From Rebecca billardiae RCC1528 (lineage: Eukaryota; Haptophyta): DNA of 64,000 nt. The stretch is from positions 868,001-932,000 of the forward strand of contig OZ251241.1 of the NCBI GenBank assembly GCA_965240325.2. The letters are read 5' to 3'. The translations under genes and the position numbers were made by a program. Below, piece after piece: positions 29,543-41,900 of this stretch (positions within the stretch are counted from its first letter, which is position 1; the number at the start of each line of letters is the position of its first letter). Under the pieces are notes generated by a model that searched no databases, was not told the origin of the DNA, and was given only the letters and a program-made list of their open reading frames with translations.

Positions 29543-30508
29543 CCTTCCTGCTCCAGATCAGACCACACCATGCTACCAGCGTAGGTACACACGAGCCTGC
29601 AGACGATCGCTCACAGGTCGAGCGCGCTGTCTACGGCCAGCAGGTGCCCGAGAACGCACCATGCGGCAACATGAGCATTTGAGGTGTTTGAACAATATAC
29701 TCACCAAGCAACAAAACCGCTCAACTCCGCTGAGTATGCACGGGGATCGTCGTGCGCGGGGGCTCGCCGACGCGCCAACACCTAGGCCCATCAGGCGGAC
29801 GCTGTAACTCGTCCTTAGGAGGCCTCTGGCACTTGCGTGCGCGCGTTCTCGCGCGGCGGGCGCGCATCGTGTACATGTCGCGTCGAAAATAACAGGGCCC
29901 TGCGCACGGCGAGAGCGGCGAGGGCGGGCAGGAGCGCGCGGGCGTGAGGCCCATAGGTGTCCTCGGCCGCGCCGACCTCGCGCGCGCACCCGCAGCGGCC
30001 GTGGGTGCGCGTTCGAGCGCGCCGCGTGAGGCCGCCATCGTGCCGTGCGCGCGCCGAGCCCCATCCTGTGGGTTTGTCTGACAAGCCCGGAGCCCTCCAC
30101 CCGGACTCTGGGTGAACGGTCGCTCCACCACGGCCGGGGAAGCAGCGCGATGGCGGACTTGAGTTCTAGGACGACCGCCTGTCTCTCTGACCCGATGCAT
30201 GGCGAAGCCTTCCGCCCGGCCCTTCCGCTGGCAGTATGGCACTATCTCGTTAATGAGTAGCTGAGGCAGTCGCCGGGACCGCGCGCAGGTGGTGTTCGCA
30301 CCGCGCTGACAGTGGTCAGTGCACTCCGTGCCCATGCCGAATCAGGTCCAAACCGGCGGCCCGAACTGCCGAAGCACTGGTCGATGGCCAGGACTGACGA
30401 CGTTCACGGCGGGAGTGTGGCGGCAGTGGACACCAAGCTACGTGTACAACTTTCTCCGGGCTGTCTCGTGATGATGGCGGAGCACTCTCGACTCCGCGTC
30501 AGTGTGAT

Positions 30509-31183
30509 ACACTGATACACAGACTACCGATCGACCAAGGCCGTCGGACTGAGTCCAGTGACGCGGCTGACGCCGTCACGCCTCACGGGCGTCAGGTCAC
30601 CGGGCCCCGCCCAGGCCCAGGGGCGGGCCAGGGCCAGATGAGAGGCTGGCACAGTGGCAGTGACTCTGACGCGGTCACTGACGATCGCCGCCCGGATCGC
30701 GGATCAGCGCCGACTGGTGGTGGTCCGAACGCGGCGGACTCACGGTCACGGCCTAGGGCACATGTGATCATCGTCTGACGTCTCGTCACGCACGTCTGAC
30801 GACGGCGCGGACGCCCATTAACAGATTACATATCGTATCGTCATCATCATCAGCGCAGTAGCAGTATTAGACCGCCCTTGACGACAGCCGAGTCATTAGC
30901 CATCGTCGTCTAATCTTGACAGCGTATTCTGTAAGACTGTATTTAGTATCGTCCCGCGCTATTATTATTGACTACACTGCTGCTATATCTACATAGTATA
31001 CTCAGTTTTTTTTTTTAAATTCCCCTTTATAACGGGCTCCGGGTGATCAGACTGGCGGCCGAAGCCTCCAGCCCTACCCTGGCCAGCCCCCAACCAACCA
31101 CCACCCTCACCCAACCTCAAACCACTGACCGATAGAGTAGTCGACCAGACTTTCGCCGGCAGTCAAATAGCATGGGCGCCGCG
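30509..31183. other. Intergenic region and 3' flank of the giant gene
   Basis: The DNA is rich in GACT/GTCA words (CACTGACGATC, CGTCTGACGACGGC), like the spacer near 2500-3950, and AT-rich from about 30800. A T-run with A-rich flank (AGTTTTTTTTTTTAAATTCCCC) lies near 31007-31025. No gene is seen. The segment just above 31184 should be the 3' untranslated region of the giant gene. Confidence 0.5.
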
Positions 31184-34100
31184 CTAGTCGGGCGAGCCAG
31201 AGCGGCGGGCCGCCGAGGTGCTGAGGCTGCTCGCGCCCCGGATCGGCGGTTTGGTGGGCGAGGCGTTCTTGACGGCGGCGGCGGCGACGGCGGCGGTGTT
31301 GGACGAGAGGCCGCGCTTGCCCGCGTACCCTGAGCCGCGCGAGAGCGAGGCGGAGGCCGACGACGGCCGCGGCAGGTTGCGCGCGGCCGCGGCGCCCGAG
31401 CCGCCCACCGCGGGCGTGAGGCCGATCTGCGAGGACGAGCCGGCGGCGCTGGAGCTGCCCGCGCCGCCGCGCGCGGGCGGCGCGGCGGCGGCGGCGGCGC
31501 GCTCCGCGGCGGACGGCGGGTCCTGCAGCCTCGCGAGGATCACCTCCGAGCCGAGCTCGCCGTCCGGATCGAGCAGCCGGACTTTGCGCAGCACGTCCTG
31601 CACCGTCTGCAGCTGCAGCTGCTTCGGGTGGCGCGCGCGCGCGTCGAACGGCGTCGCGGCGCGCTCGGTGCGCTCGCCCGGCTCCCACACGTCCGGCGCG
31701 GGCGTCGGCTTGGGCGGCGGCGGCGGGCCCGCGCGGCCCGCGCGCACGTGGCGCGTCTCGGACGAGCTCATCGCGAAGAGGCGGCGCATCTTGTCGGTGG
31801 TCACGACGGGCAGCTCGCGCATCGCGCGCTTCTTGCGCTCCTCCGCCTCGCTGAACCCGCCGCCCACGCTGCGGAGGTCGCCGATCGTCAGCCCGGTGCC
31901 CATCACGCCGAGCAGGTGGTTCACCGCGTCCAGCAGCGCGCGCGCCGTCTCGCTGCGCGGCGGCGCGGCGCCGCGGGTCGCGGGGCGAGGCGAGCGGCGC
32001 GGCGCGGCGCGGCGCGGCGGGTAGCGAGGTGAGCGGCGCGCAATGATGGCCCTTGCAGCGCGCGCGCGCGGCGTGCGGGCGCGGCCCGCCTGTGCGCGCA
32101 CTCTTGCTGCCGGATCGTCTCATCCCTGCGCGCGAGCTCGGCCTCGAGCTGCGGCGCTTCTCCCGCGGACCCTCGGCCGCCTGCCGCCTCCTCGAGCGCG
32201 CGCGCCTTGGCGAGCGCGGCCTTGAGGTCGGCCTGCAGCCGCGCGGCGTCGCCCGCGTGCTTCGCGAGCTCCTCCTCCGAGGACTGCTGCGCGGCGCGCA
32301 TCTGCTCCGCCCGCGCGCGCGCCTCCGCCGCGTCGCCTTCCGCCTCGAGCGCGCGCTCCCGCGCCGCGTGCAGCTCCGAGCGCACGGCGCGCGCTCGCTC
32401 GTCCGCGGCGCGCTGCGCGCTGGCGGCGGCGTGCGCGTCGAGCTCGGCGGAGCGGCGCGCGGCCTCCGCCTCCGCCGCGCGGCTCTCGAGCGCGTCCGCC
32501 CGCTCGCGCTCCTTCGCCAGCCGCGCAGCCGCGCGCGCCAGCTCCGCGCGACCCTCCTCCGCCTCGCGCGCGCCCTCCTCTGCGGCGTGTGCGCGCGCGT
32601 CCGCGGCTTGCGCGCGAACCTCGAGCTCGGCGATGCGCGCGGCGGCCTCGGCGGTGCGGCTGGCGTTGGCGTGGTTGAGCGCGGCGAGCGCGGCCGACGA
32701 GTCCTCGCCCTCCGCCGCGGCGCTCAGCGCGCCCTCCAGCTGCGCGATCCGCGCCGCCGCCGCCTCTGCGGCCGCGCCGTGCGCCTCGAGCGCCGCGCGC
32801 AGCTCGGCGCTCAGCTCGGCGACGCGCCGCTCGGCGGCGGCGTGCGCGGCCGTGGCGGCGGCGGCCTCGGCGGCGGCCTGCGTCGCGGCCTCGGCGGCGG
32901 CCCTGGCCCTGGCCTCCGCCGCCTCCCGCTTCGCCTCGTCCTCCGCCGCCTTCTTCGCCGCCGCCGCCGCCGCCGCCGCGCTCGCGGCCGCGTCGGCGCG
33001 CGCGCCCTCATCGCCCGCGGGCGCGCCCGCGGGCGCGCCCTCGGGCGCCGCGCCGGCGCGCGCGCGCTCGAGCTCGGCGCGCGCCGCCGCGAGCAGGCGC
33101 TCGAGCTCGCGCGCGCGCGATGCGTCGGCGTCCGACGCGGGCGTGGGCTGCGCCTCCCGCGCCGCGCCGAGCGCCGCGCGCAGCTCCGCCGCCTCGCTGC
33201 GCAGCCCCTCCACCTCGGCCTGAAGCTGGCCCACCCACTCTGAGTCTGCGCGCGCGCGCTCGTCTGCGCGCGAGCGCTCAGCCTCCCAGCGCGCGCGCTC
33301 GGCGGCGGCGCGCGCGCGCTCGTCGGCGGCGTCGGCGCGGCTCTCGGCGAGGACGATCGCGCGCTCCACGTCGTTGCGCGCGCGCTCGGCCGCGTCCGCG
33401 CGGCTCTCCGCCACCAGGATCGCGCGCTCCGCCTCGTCGCGCGCGCGCTCGCGCGCGAGCGCGGCCGCGCGCGCCTCGGCCGCCTCCGCGTCTGCTGCCT
33501 CCGCGTCGTCCAAGCCGCTGAGTGCGGCCTGCGCGCCGAAGTCGGCGCGTCCGGGCTTGGGCATGGTGGAGCGCGAGCGCTCGAAGCCGTCGAGGATCCC
33601 CTGCTGCACCTCCTGCTTGATCCCGTCGCGCAGCCGGTCGAGGTCGGTCGGCTGCGGCGAGGGCGGCGGCGTGGGCTCGGGCGAGTCTGAATTGCGGCGC
33701 GGCCGTCGCCGCTCGGCCGCGCCGTCGTCGTCGTCGTCCGCGCCGCCAGGCTTCGTCGCGGGCAGCCCCCCGGCCTGGCGCTGCGCGCCCTCGATCTCGG
33801 CGCTGGCCGAGACGATCCGCGCGTCGAACTGGTGGCGGAAGTGCGCGCGCACCGCCGCCGCACGCTGCGCGCCCCTGCGCCCGCCGCCGCCGCCGCCGCC
33901 AAGCAGAACGAGCAACCCGCCGCCGCCGCCGCCGCCGCCGTCGCCGTCGCCGCCGCTCGGCGGCGGTGTGTCGCTTGGCAGCAGCTCTGGCGGCGCGTCG
34001 CGCTGCTCGCGCACCTTGCGCCGGAAGAGCGCCATCGTCACCGGCCAGCGCTCGAGCCTCGCGCACAGCTCGCGCAGCACCCCGTACTTGTCCAGTGCGT

Positions 34101-35957
34101 ACAGGTGAAGGACAAAGTCGACGCGCGCCGTGTGCCGCCCGGCGGCGGGGCCGGAGCGGGCCACGCCCGGCCTGATGCGCTGGATCTGTACGGCGGCCTC
34201 GCGCCGCGCGAGGCCGAGCTGGCGCACGAGGAACGCGCAGACGTGCCGCGTGCTCACCGTTGCGTCGGACGGCGAGAGCACCACGGCGAACGACGTGTAC
34301 AGCTGCAGTCGGGACTCGAGCGCGCCGCCGCCACGCGCGTCGCGCCACGGCGCGCCGCCGCTGCCGGCGGCGCGGTCGGCGCTTGTCAAGTCTGCCTCCA
34401 CCTCGTGCTTGACGGCGGCGGCGACGACGGCGCGCGGGCGCGTGCGGTCGGCGGCGGTGGCGATGCTCACCGCGTACTCCGCCACGCGCGGCGCCTCGCC
34501 CTCGCCGCCGCCCCCGCCGCCGTCGCCGCCGCCGCCGCCGCCGCCCTCACCCTTCTCAGCCGCGTTGCTGCGGCTGCTCAGGAAAGCGCCAACTGCCGAG
34601 AGCGTGCCCGTTACGGAGGAGAGGGAGATGACGATGGTGGGCAGCGCGTCCGGCGCGTCCAGCACCTCGATCGCGAGGTACACCGCCGCGCCGAGCAGCA
34701 CGGCGGCGGTGGCGACGAGCAGCAGCACAAGGACGATTGCATCCGACGGGCGTGCGTGCAGCGCCTGACGTGCGGCCGCACGCGCGCGCACGGCAGTGGT
34801 GCCGAGCCCGTGCGCAAAGTTGGCCGCGGAGGTGGCGGAGGCGACCGGCGAGATGCGCGCGCGGAAGTCGAGCGCCGCCTCCGCGACGCGGCCCACCGGG
34901 TCGAGCGTGTTCTCCAGGCTCACGATCCCCTGCAGCTTACGCACGCCGCGTCGCGCCGCATAGTACCCGACGGAAGCAGCGCGCACCTCGTTGAGGGCGC
35001 GCGTGAGAACTGTCCCGACGTCTCGGCTGAGCGTGTCGCGCGTGGCCGCGCTCGCGTCGCGCCACGCCCACAGGGCGAGGCCGCCGCTCGCCGCCGCGCT
35101 GCGCTTGAACGCGTCGACGCGCGCGCGCACGCGGCGGCACGCCGCCTTGGACACGCGGCCGCGCGCCTCGCGCCGCCTCGCCGCCTCGGCGAGCAGCTCG
35201 CCAAAGGCCCCAAGCACCTCCGCGCAGCCGACGCCGAGCGCCGCTAGTAGCGAGGCCACTTCTGAATCTCGCGCGCCGAGATCGGCTGAATCTCGAGCGC
35301 CGAGATCGCCATCCGCGCCCGCGCGCGCGCGCGCGTCGGCGACGCCTGGCTCCGCGGCGGCGGGGCCGAGCTCCAGCGAGGTGAGTGCGCCAAGAGACGC
35401 GTGCAGGTGCGCCGCGCCGAGCACAGCGCCCGGCGTCTCCGCGGCGGCGACGCGCGCGAGGGCGGTCGCGAGCTGCGCGGAGCTCGGCCAGCCGCCCGCG
35501 GGCGCGAGCCCAAGCCGATTCATCGCCTCCTCGGGGTACGCGTTCTCGAGCTCGGCGGCCGCCTCGTCGTCGAGCGCCGCGCCGTGCACGAACAGCCCGA
35601 GGCCGAGCGCGCGCAGCTGGCGCAGCAGCAGGTCCCCGCGCACCCAGCGGTCCACCCGGCCCAGGAGGCGCGCGCTGTGCGCCGCGTGCGTGTGCTGCCG
35701 CGCCGCGCCGGCGCCGGCGCCGAGCGCCGCGGCCGCCGCGCCCTCCGCCGCGCTCGCAACGATCGCGGGTACGGCGGGCCTGAGCTGGTACGCGGACGCG
35801 GTGCTGGGCATCGACTTGGCCGCCGACGCCGCCACCGGCGGGAGCCGCGGCGCGTGCCCCTGCGCCGCGCGCCTCGCCGCCGCGCCCGGCGTGTCTAGCA
35901 GCAGCCCTGTGACATCCTTGACCGGTCTCGCCTCCTCCTCCGCGCCCTCCTCCTCCG

Positions 35958-35989
<32 letters not shown>

Positions 35990-38900
35990 TCCGCGCCGTC
36001 GTCGTCCGCGCCGTCAGCCTCCGTGTGCGCGTCGGCGTCGGGCGCGCACTGCCGCTGCAGCTCGGCCTCGGACGCGCGCAGCCGCGCCTCCGCCTCGCGC
36101 CCCACCGCGCCCTCGATGAAGAGCGCCGCGCCGTCTGCGATCGCGTCGGTGCGCGAGACCTGGCACACGCGCCGCACCCACTTGACGCACGCGGCGTGAA
36201 CAAGGCGGCCGAGCGCGTCGTGTGCCTCGAGCTCAAAGCAGTCGGCCGCGTCGAGCGCCGACGCGCCCAGCGGCGCCTCGCGGCGCTCGTCGGCGACGGG
36301 GGCGAAGGCGACGTTGGCGGGCGAGTCGGCGGCACCGAGCGCGAGCGCGCGCGGCTGCGGAGGCGAAGGCGGAGGCGTCGCGGGAGGCGGCGGGAGCTCG
36401 GCCGCGCCGGCGGCCTCCACCAGGTTCGACGGCTCCTTGCGCGGCGTCGCGCTCTGCCCGCTCGGCGGCGCCGCCGCCGCCGCCGCCGCCGCCTCCGCCG
36501 CGCGCCGCGCCGCCGCCGCCGCCGCCTCCGCCTCCGCCTCCGTCGGCAGGTTCGCGCGCAGGACAGTCGTGATCGCGCCCAGCTCGGCGAGCGCGCGCAG
36601 CGGCCGCGAGTGCGCCTGCACGACCTGCTGCACGATGGACGCCGCCTCCTCCGCCACGCGCTCACTCAGCAGCGCCGTGGACAGCCCGCCCGCCGCGCCC
36701 GCCGCGTGCTCCGGGTCACAGCCCGCCAGGAAGTCCGCAAACGCCTTGAGCGCCTGGGCCGCCGAGTCTCCCACGGCGGGGACAGTAGCGACGGCCATCC
36801 CGACCGCCTCGTCGCGCACGAGCGACAGCGGCACCTCGGTCGCCTGCCGCAGCAGCCGCACGGCCGCGCACGCCTTGTCCAACTCGTGCAGCACCGCCGC
36901 CAGGTCCTTCGCCGGCTCGGCGAGGTCCGCCACGTTGCTGTTCGCCGCGGCGGCGAGCGCGGCGCCGCAGCCCGAGAGCAGGTCGCGCGTCGTGTCCGCC
37001 TCGGCCAGGGCCGTCTCTGCGCCGTTGGCCGCCGCGTTCTGCGCCGCGACGTGCTCGGCGAGGCCGTCGACCGCGCCGGACGCGCGCGCGGCCACAGAGT
37101 TGAGCGCGCCCCCCGCCGCGGCCGCCGCGCGCCGCGCGCCGCCGCCCGCCTTGCTCGCGGCGCCCGCGGCGCCGAGCATGCCCGCCGCGGCCGCACGCGG
37201 GTCCGCGCCACCAAGCGTAGCGTTCAGCTCGCCCATCAGCTCGTCGACGGACGCGTCGACGACGCCGGCGACGCCTGTGGTCTGGGTGCCGCCGGCGAAC
37301 GCGACGAGCGCGAGCGCCACCACGGGCAGCGCGTACACCTCGAGGATCTGCGCGGTCACGTCGCGCCGCACGATGGCGGCCAGCAACACCGACTCTGCCG
37401 TGTAGATGAGAAAGGACAGGTCAGCGATCAGCACGAGGCGCGCCAGCAGGGCGAGCGCGCGCTGCGCGGCGTGCGCGCGGCCGAGGTCGGCGCGGGTCGC
37501 GCGCACGCCGAGCGGGCCGGGCGTGCGGTGCGCAACCATCTCCACCGTCGCGAGCAGCAGGTACGCCGCGCCGAGCCCGAGGCAGCCGTAGGCGACGCCG
37601 CCGAGCGCGGACTGACAGCTCGCACTCGCCTGCCAGCACGGGCGCGACGCCTGCACAAACGCCACGCGATAGACGGTGACGATCAGGGGCGCGACGAAGA
37701 GAACGTGGGCGAGCGGCGCAAGCGCCGCGGGCATCACGCGCCGGCCGAGCGCGTGCAGCAGCGGCGTCACCCACGTCGTCAGCGGGCCGAGCTCCTGCCC
37801 GAGCCGCTCAAGCTCGGTGGCGCGCTCGGCGGGCAGCAAGGAGGTGGCCGAGGGCAGCAGCCGCGCGCCGTGCCGGCTGAGCAGTGAGAAGAGCGCGTCC
37901 GCCGGGTTGAACGCGCGCACAAAGTGCTCGAGCGCGAACGCCGTGCCGCAGTACCGGGCGAGCATCGCCTCGACGAGCTCGGGCGCGCCGCGCGCGTCGG
38001 CGTGCCACCCGCCGCGCTCGGCGTCCGCCTCGGCGGCGCGGACGGTGAGCACGGCCGCGGCGAGTAGCTCGGACAGAGCCACGTGCCGCAGCGGCGGCGG
38101 CGCGAGCGGCGGCACCGTCGGCGGCGCGTCCGCGAGGCGCAGCACATCCGAGACGTCGCCGAACAGCACCGAGTGCGGGCAGAAGAGCTTGCGCCCGACG
38201 CGCACCAGATACACGCCGGGCAGCCGGTGCGTGCGCACGCACACGCGCGCGAGCGCGCGCCACTGCTTGTTCGAGTCTGTCACGCGCTTCGGCCGCGTCG
38301 CCATCGGCAGCGAGGCGAGCAAGGCGGGGCGCAGCCCGGCGGCGCTCGCGCCGCCGAGCCCGTCGGCGTCGCCCTCCTCCTCGTCCTCCTCCTCGTCCTC
38401 CGCCCCGCCCACCACGCCGTACGAACGGCGCTGCGGCACGACGATGCCACCGGTCAGCGGCCCGCGCCAGCCGGGCCACCTCCGCCGCCCCGCGCCGCTC
38501 GGACCGCCCTCGGCGCGGCCGCGCGACGTCGGCGCTGCGTCCGCGTCGTCGCCCTGCGCCGACGCAGCGGCACCGCCGAGGCCTGCGCCGCGCGCGCGCG
38601 CGTCCTCCGGGCTGCCGCGCGCCGAGGGCGAGGGCGCCACGGTGCCGCGCGCGCGCGCGTCCTCGCGCACTCGCGCGGCGTACGCGTCAATCGTTCGGCT
38701 GACGAGTGTGCACAGCCTGGGCTCGAGGAAAACGAGCTCCGCGTCCGGCCCAAGAGCCGGGAGCGGGAGCGCGCCCGCGCCGTGCAGGCGCATCAGCCGC
38801 GCGCGCATCGCGCCGCGCACGGGGCGCACGAGGATCGCGCCGGCGGCGCGCATCACGCGGCCGTGCACGGCGAGGGCAATCAACAGCGCGAGCCCGAGCG

Positions 38901-41900
38901 CGGCGACGACCGTCGTGACCACCGCGGACGAACGGCCCGAGCCGTCGGCGGCGTCCATGCTGATGGGCTCGGACGCGGGGCCGTCGTGCACGTAGCTCGC
39001 GTACTGGCGGAGCGGGAACGCCAGGTCGATCATCTCGTCGGTCGCGACGAGCAGCCCGTCGAACCCGAGCAGCAGAAAGTAAACCGCGTCGAAGCGCTCC
39101 GGCCGCACCGGCCGCATGAACGTGAAACGCCGGTCGGTCGAAAATCCGGCGTCGAAGGAGATGCCGGCGAGGACGAGCGCCCACCACGCGCACGCGGCCC
39201 AGTGCGTGAGGAGCGTGCGCGCGGCGGACTTGGCGCCCTCGCGCCACGTGGCTGGCTCTTTGGCGTCCGAGTCGTCGCGGCCGACGACGAAGCTCACGCG
39301 CTGCACCGGGTGCGGCGCGAGAGGCCCGGCGCGCGCCCACACCACCTGCACACTCAGTCCGCCTACGCTGAGGAGCGGCCGCGGCCGGAGGCGCGCGTCG
39401 GCCGTGGAGCCCTCCGACGACGCCGCCGACGCGTCGGAGCGCAGGCTGGCCGCGGCGAGGTTGGCGACGCCGTCGGTCACCCTGTCGGCGAGCAGGGACA
39501 CCGCGCTCTGCGCGTGCGCGTGCAGCGCGCGCAGCCTGTCCGCGTCGTCCGCGCCCGGCTGCACGCACAGAAGCGTGTCCGCCCCCGCGCGGTGGGTCGC
39601 GCCGTCCGCGGGCATGCCGCGCGTGCGCAGCTCGGCGCCGAGCGAGTGGTGCGCACGCTGCAGCGGCGTCAGGCCGATCGCAAGCGTGTGCGACAGCCAG
39701 ATGCCCTCCACGCCGCTGCTCCCCGCCGGGATCGCCGCCGCGCCGACCGCGCCGCGCGCCGACCGCGGCCGCGCGCCGCAGCACGACAGCGGGAGCATCC
39801 AGCGGCGGCGCGGCGGCGGGGCGGCGGGCTCGGCGCGGCCGGCGAGGCGCCCGAGCAGCCACACGCGCGTGCTCGTCGCGACGAAGCGCTGCGTGTCCCC
39901 CGCGCGCAGCAGCAGAGCGCCGCTCTCCCGATTCTCCGCCTCAAGCACAACGCTGCTGCCGCCGCCGCGCTCCAGCCAAGAGCCTCCGCCGCTGCCGCCG
40001 CCGCCGCCGTCGGCGTCGGCGGACGCGGCGTCGGTGCCGTCGGCGGGGCCGCCGCCGCCCTCGTGGCGCAGCTCGGTCAGCGCGTGCACGCCGTCCTCCG
40101 GCTGCCGCAGCTCCGACGTGCCCCCTCCGTTCTCGACGTCGTGCAGCTTCCGCGCGCGCCACTCGGCGAGTGTGCGCGCCACGGCGCGGCCGGTTGGCTC
40201 CTCCGAGGCGGGCTCGCCCGCGGCGACTGGCGCGCCGCTGGCGGGCGCCTCGGCGCCGGCCTCGGCGAGCGGCACGCCGCGCGCGCGGCGCACGCCCTGC
40301 GCGTCCGCCGGCAGCGGCGCGTCGTACGCGCGCGCGCAGCGCCACACCAGCAGCGTCGGCTCTCCGCCGATGCGGCCGTCCCGCCCCTGCGCCCCGCCGT
40401 CGTCGTCGTCGTCGTCCGCGCCCGCCGCGACGACTTCTGCCAGCGCGGCCTCGCCCTGCCAGATGAGCAGCCAGCGGCGCTCCTTGAGGAGGGTCTCGAG
40501 CGGGCGCTGCAGCAGGCGGCGCAGCGGCGTGGCGAGCGGCGCGTCCCGCACGCCCGCGCCGAGCACCAGCACGCGCGGCGCGGCGAGCACGAGGGCGCAC
40601 TTCTCCTCGCGCGCGCGCGGCGCGCGCGGCAGCAGCGCGCGCGCGCGGCGCGCGGACGTTGCCCCTGGCTGCTGCGCGGCGCGCGCGGCCTTCTTGTCGG
40701 CGTCGGTCCACACCGAGGCGAAGAGCAGGGCCGCGCCGCGCTCGTCCGCGTCGGCGGCGGCGCCCTCCTCCGGCGCAGGCGCGCCGCCGTCGCCCACGTC
40801 GCGGCCGTTGTCGGCCGCGCCGCCGCGCTCGGCGGCCGCGCCGCTCGGGGCGGCCGCGGCCTCGTCGCTCCAGCGCGGCGCGAGCGCACCGCCGCCACCG
40901 CCGCCGGGCGCGGGCGCGGCGCACGCGCGGAGCGCGCTCTCCCACGCCGAGCCGACGTAGTGCGCGTGCCAGTACACGCCTTCCTCGTGCAGCTTGAAGG
41001 TCGCCTCGAGGTCGATGCGCTTCCGGATCGAGCGGTCCGCGCCGCTGGGTGGCGCGCCGAGCGCGAGTGCAACAGCGGCGGTCGCGCACGTTGCAAAGCC
41101 AAGTGTCAGCAGCAGGACCGGCAGGAGCCACAGCGTGAGGTAGGCGGCGGTGCCGAAGCTGCCGGCGTCGAGCGGCGGCGGCGCGTTCGGAGGCGGGGTG
41201 CCAGGCGCGGGCGGCGAGGGCGGCGGCGAGGGCGGCGGCGGCGGCGCGGGCGGCGGCGCGTTGGGCGGCGGCGAGGGCGAGGGCGAGGGGGCGGGCGGCG
41301 GCGAGGGCGGCGGCGCGGGCGGCGCGGATGGTGGCGCGCTCGGCGGCTCAGACGGCGGCGGCGGCAGCGGCGGCGGCGCCGAGGGCGGCGCGGAGGGCGG
41401 CGGGCGTGGCGGCGGCGACGGCGGCGGCGGCTCGGGCACTGTGAGTGTATCCAGCGTCGGCGGGATCACAACAGTCAGCAGCCCAGCGCCCGAGCCATCG
41501 GCGCCGCCGCCGCCGCCGCCGCTGCCGCCCTGCGCGGGCGGCAGCAGCTGCTGTGCCCACCAGGCCTCCGCGCCGCTGAGCTGCAGCTGCCGGCGCGAGC
41601 GCCGTCCGCGTCGGCGCCCCAGCTCGTCCCCGCCGCCGAGCGCGCGCAGCGCGAACGACACGTTCACGTCGCCCTCCTCCCAGCCCCCCTCCGGGTGCAG
41701 CGCCACGGCGAACTCGCCCGGCGCTGTCTGCTCGGCAAGCACCGCGATGACGGAGGGAGCGGCGCCGCCCGAGGGGAGCGTGGCCGCGGCGGGCTTGCCG
41801 ACGAGGACGCGCGGCGCGGTGGCCGGCGTGGTGGCGCCGGCCTCCAGCGCGAGGCGCACGACCACCTCCGTGTGCAGGCCCGCCGGCGCGCCGTCGCGGA

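Larger units (their letters stand above)
28791..30085. mobile_element. DNA transposon-like element with 25-bp terminal inverted repeats and 7-bp TSD
   Basis: The left end 28791-28815 (CTTGTCAGACAAACCCACAG plus GATGG) and the right end 30061-30085 are perfect inverted repeats of 25 bp. Both ends are flanked by CCCGGAG (28784-28790 and 30086-30092), a 7-bp target-site duplication. It becomes 8 bp (GCCCGGAG) if the last right-hand base is assigned to the target. The paralogous uninserted blocks at about 20131 and 24505 carry ACCGGAG once, which serves as an empty-site comparison. The 1,295-bp element has no full transposase. One minus-strand frame (29542-29339) encodes a 67-residue Cys/His-bearing fragment. 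An 8-bp TSD would suit the hAT superfamily, but the termini are not diagnostic; superfamily unassigned. Confidence 0.85.
28733..30508. repeat. Gene-less third copy of the ARM-BTB cluster spacer, split by an insertion
   Basis: 28733-28790 (CTCGATCGACGACAAGCG..., GCAGCCAACCGTCGT) and 30086-30508 (CCCGGACTCTGGG..., GATGCATGGCGAAGCC..., GCGGAGCACTCTCGACTC) together align with the block at about 20085-20530. The match is about 85-90% by eye, clearly more diverged than the two blocks inside the cluster. Between the two halves sits the inverted-repeat element at 28791-30085. No ARM or BTB coding sequence flanks it, so it marks an older duplication whose gene was lost or was never included. Confidence 0.8.

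Noticed and set aside
39000-41100. PLAT, GPS or polycystin channel domain in the giant protein
   Set aside because: No matching signature was seen between the first and second membrane segments or in the last six; only the overall plan is similar.
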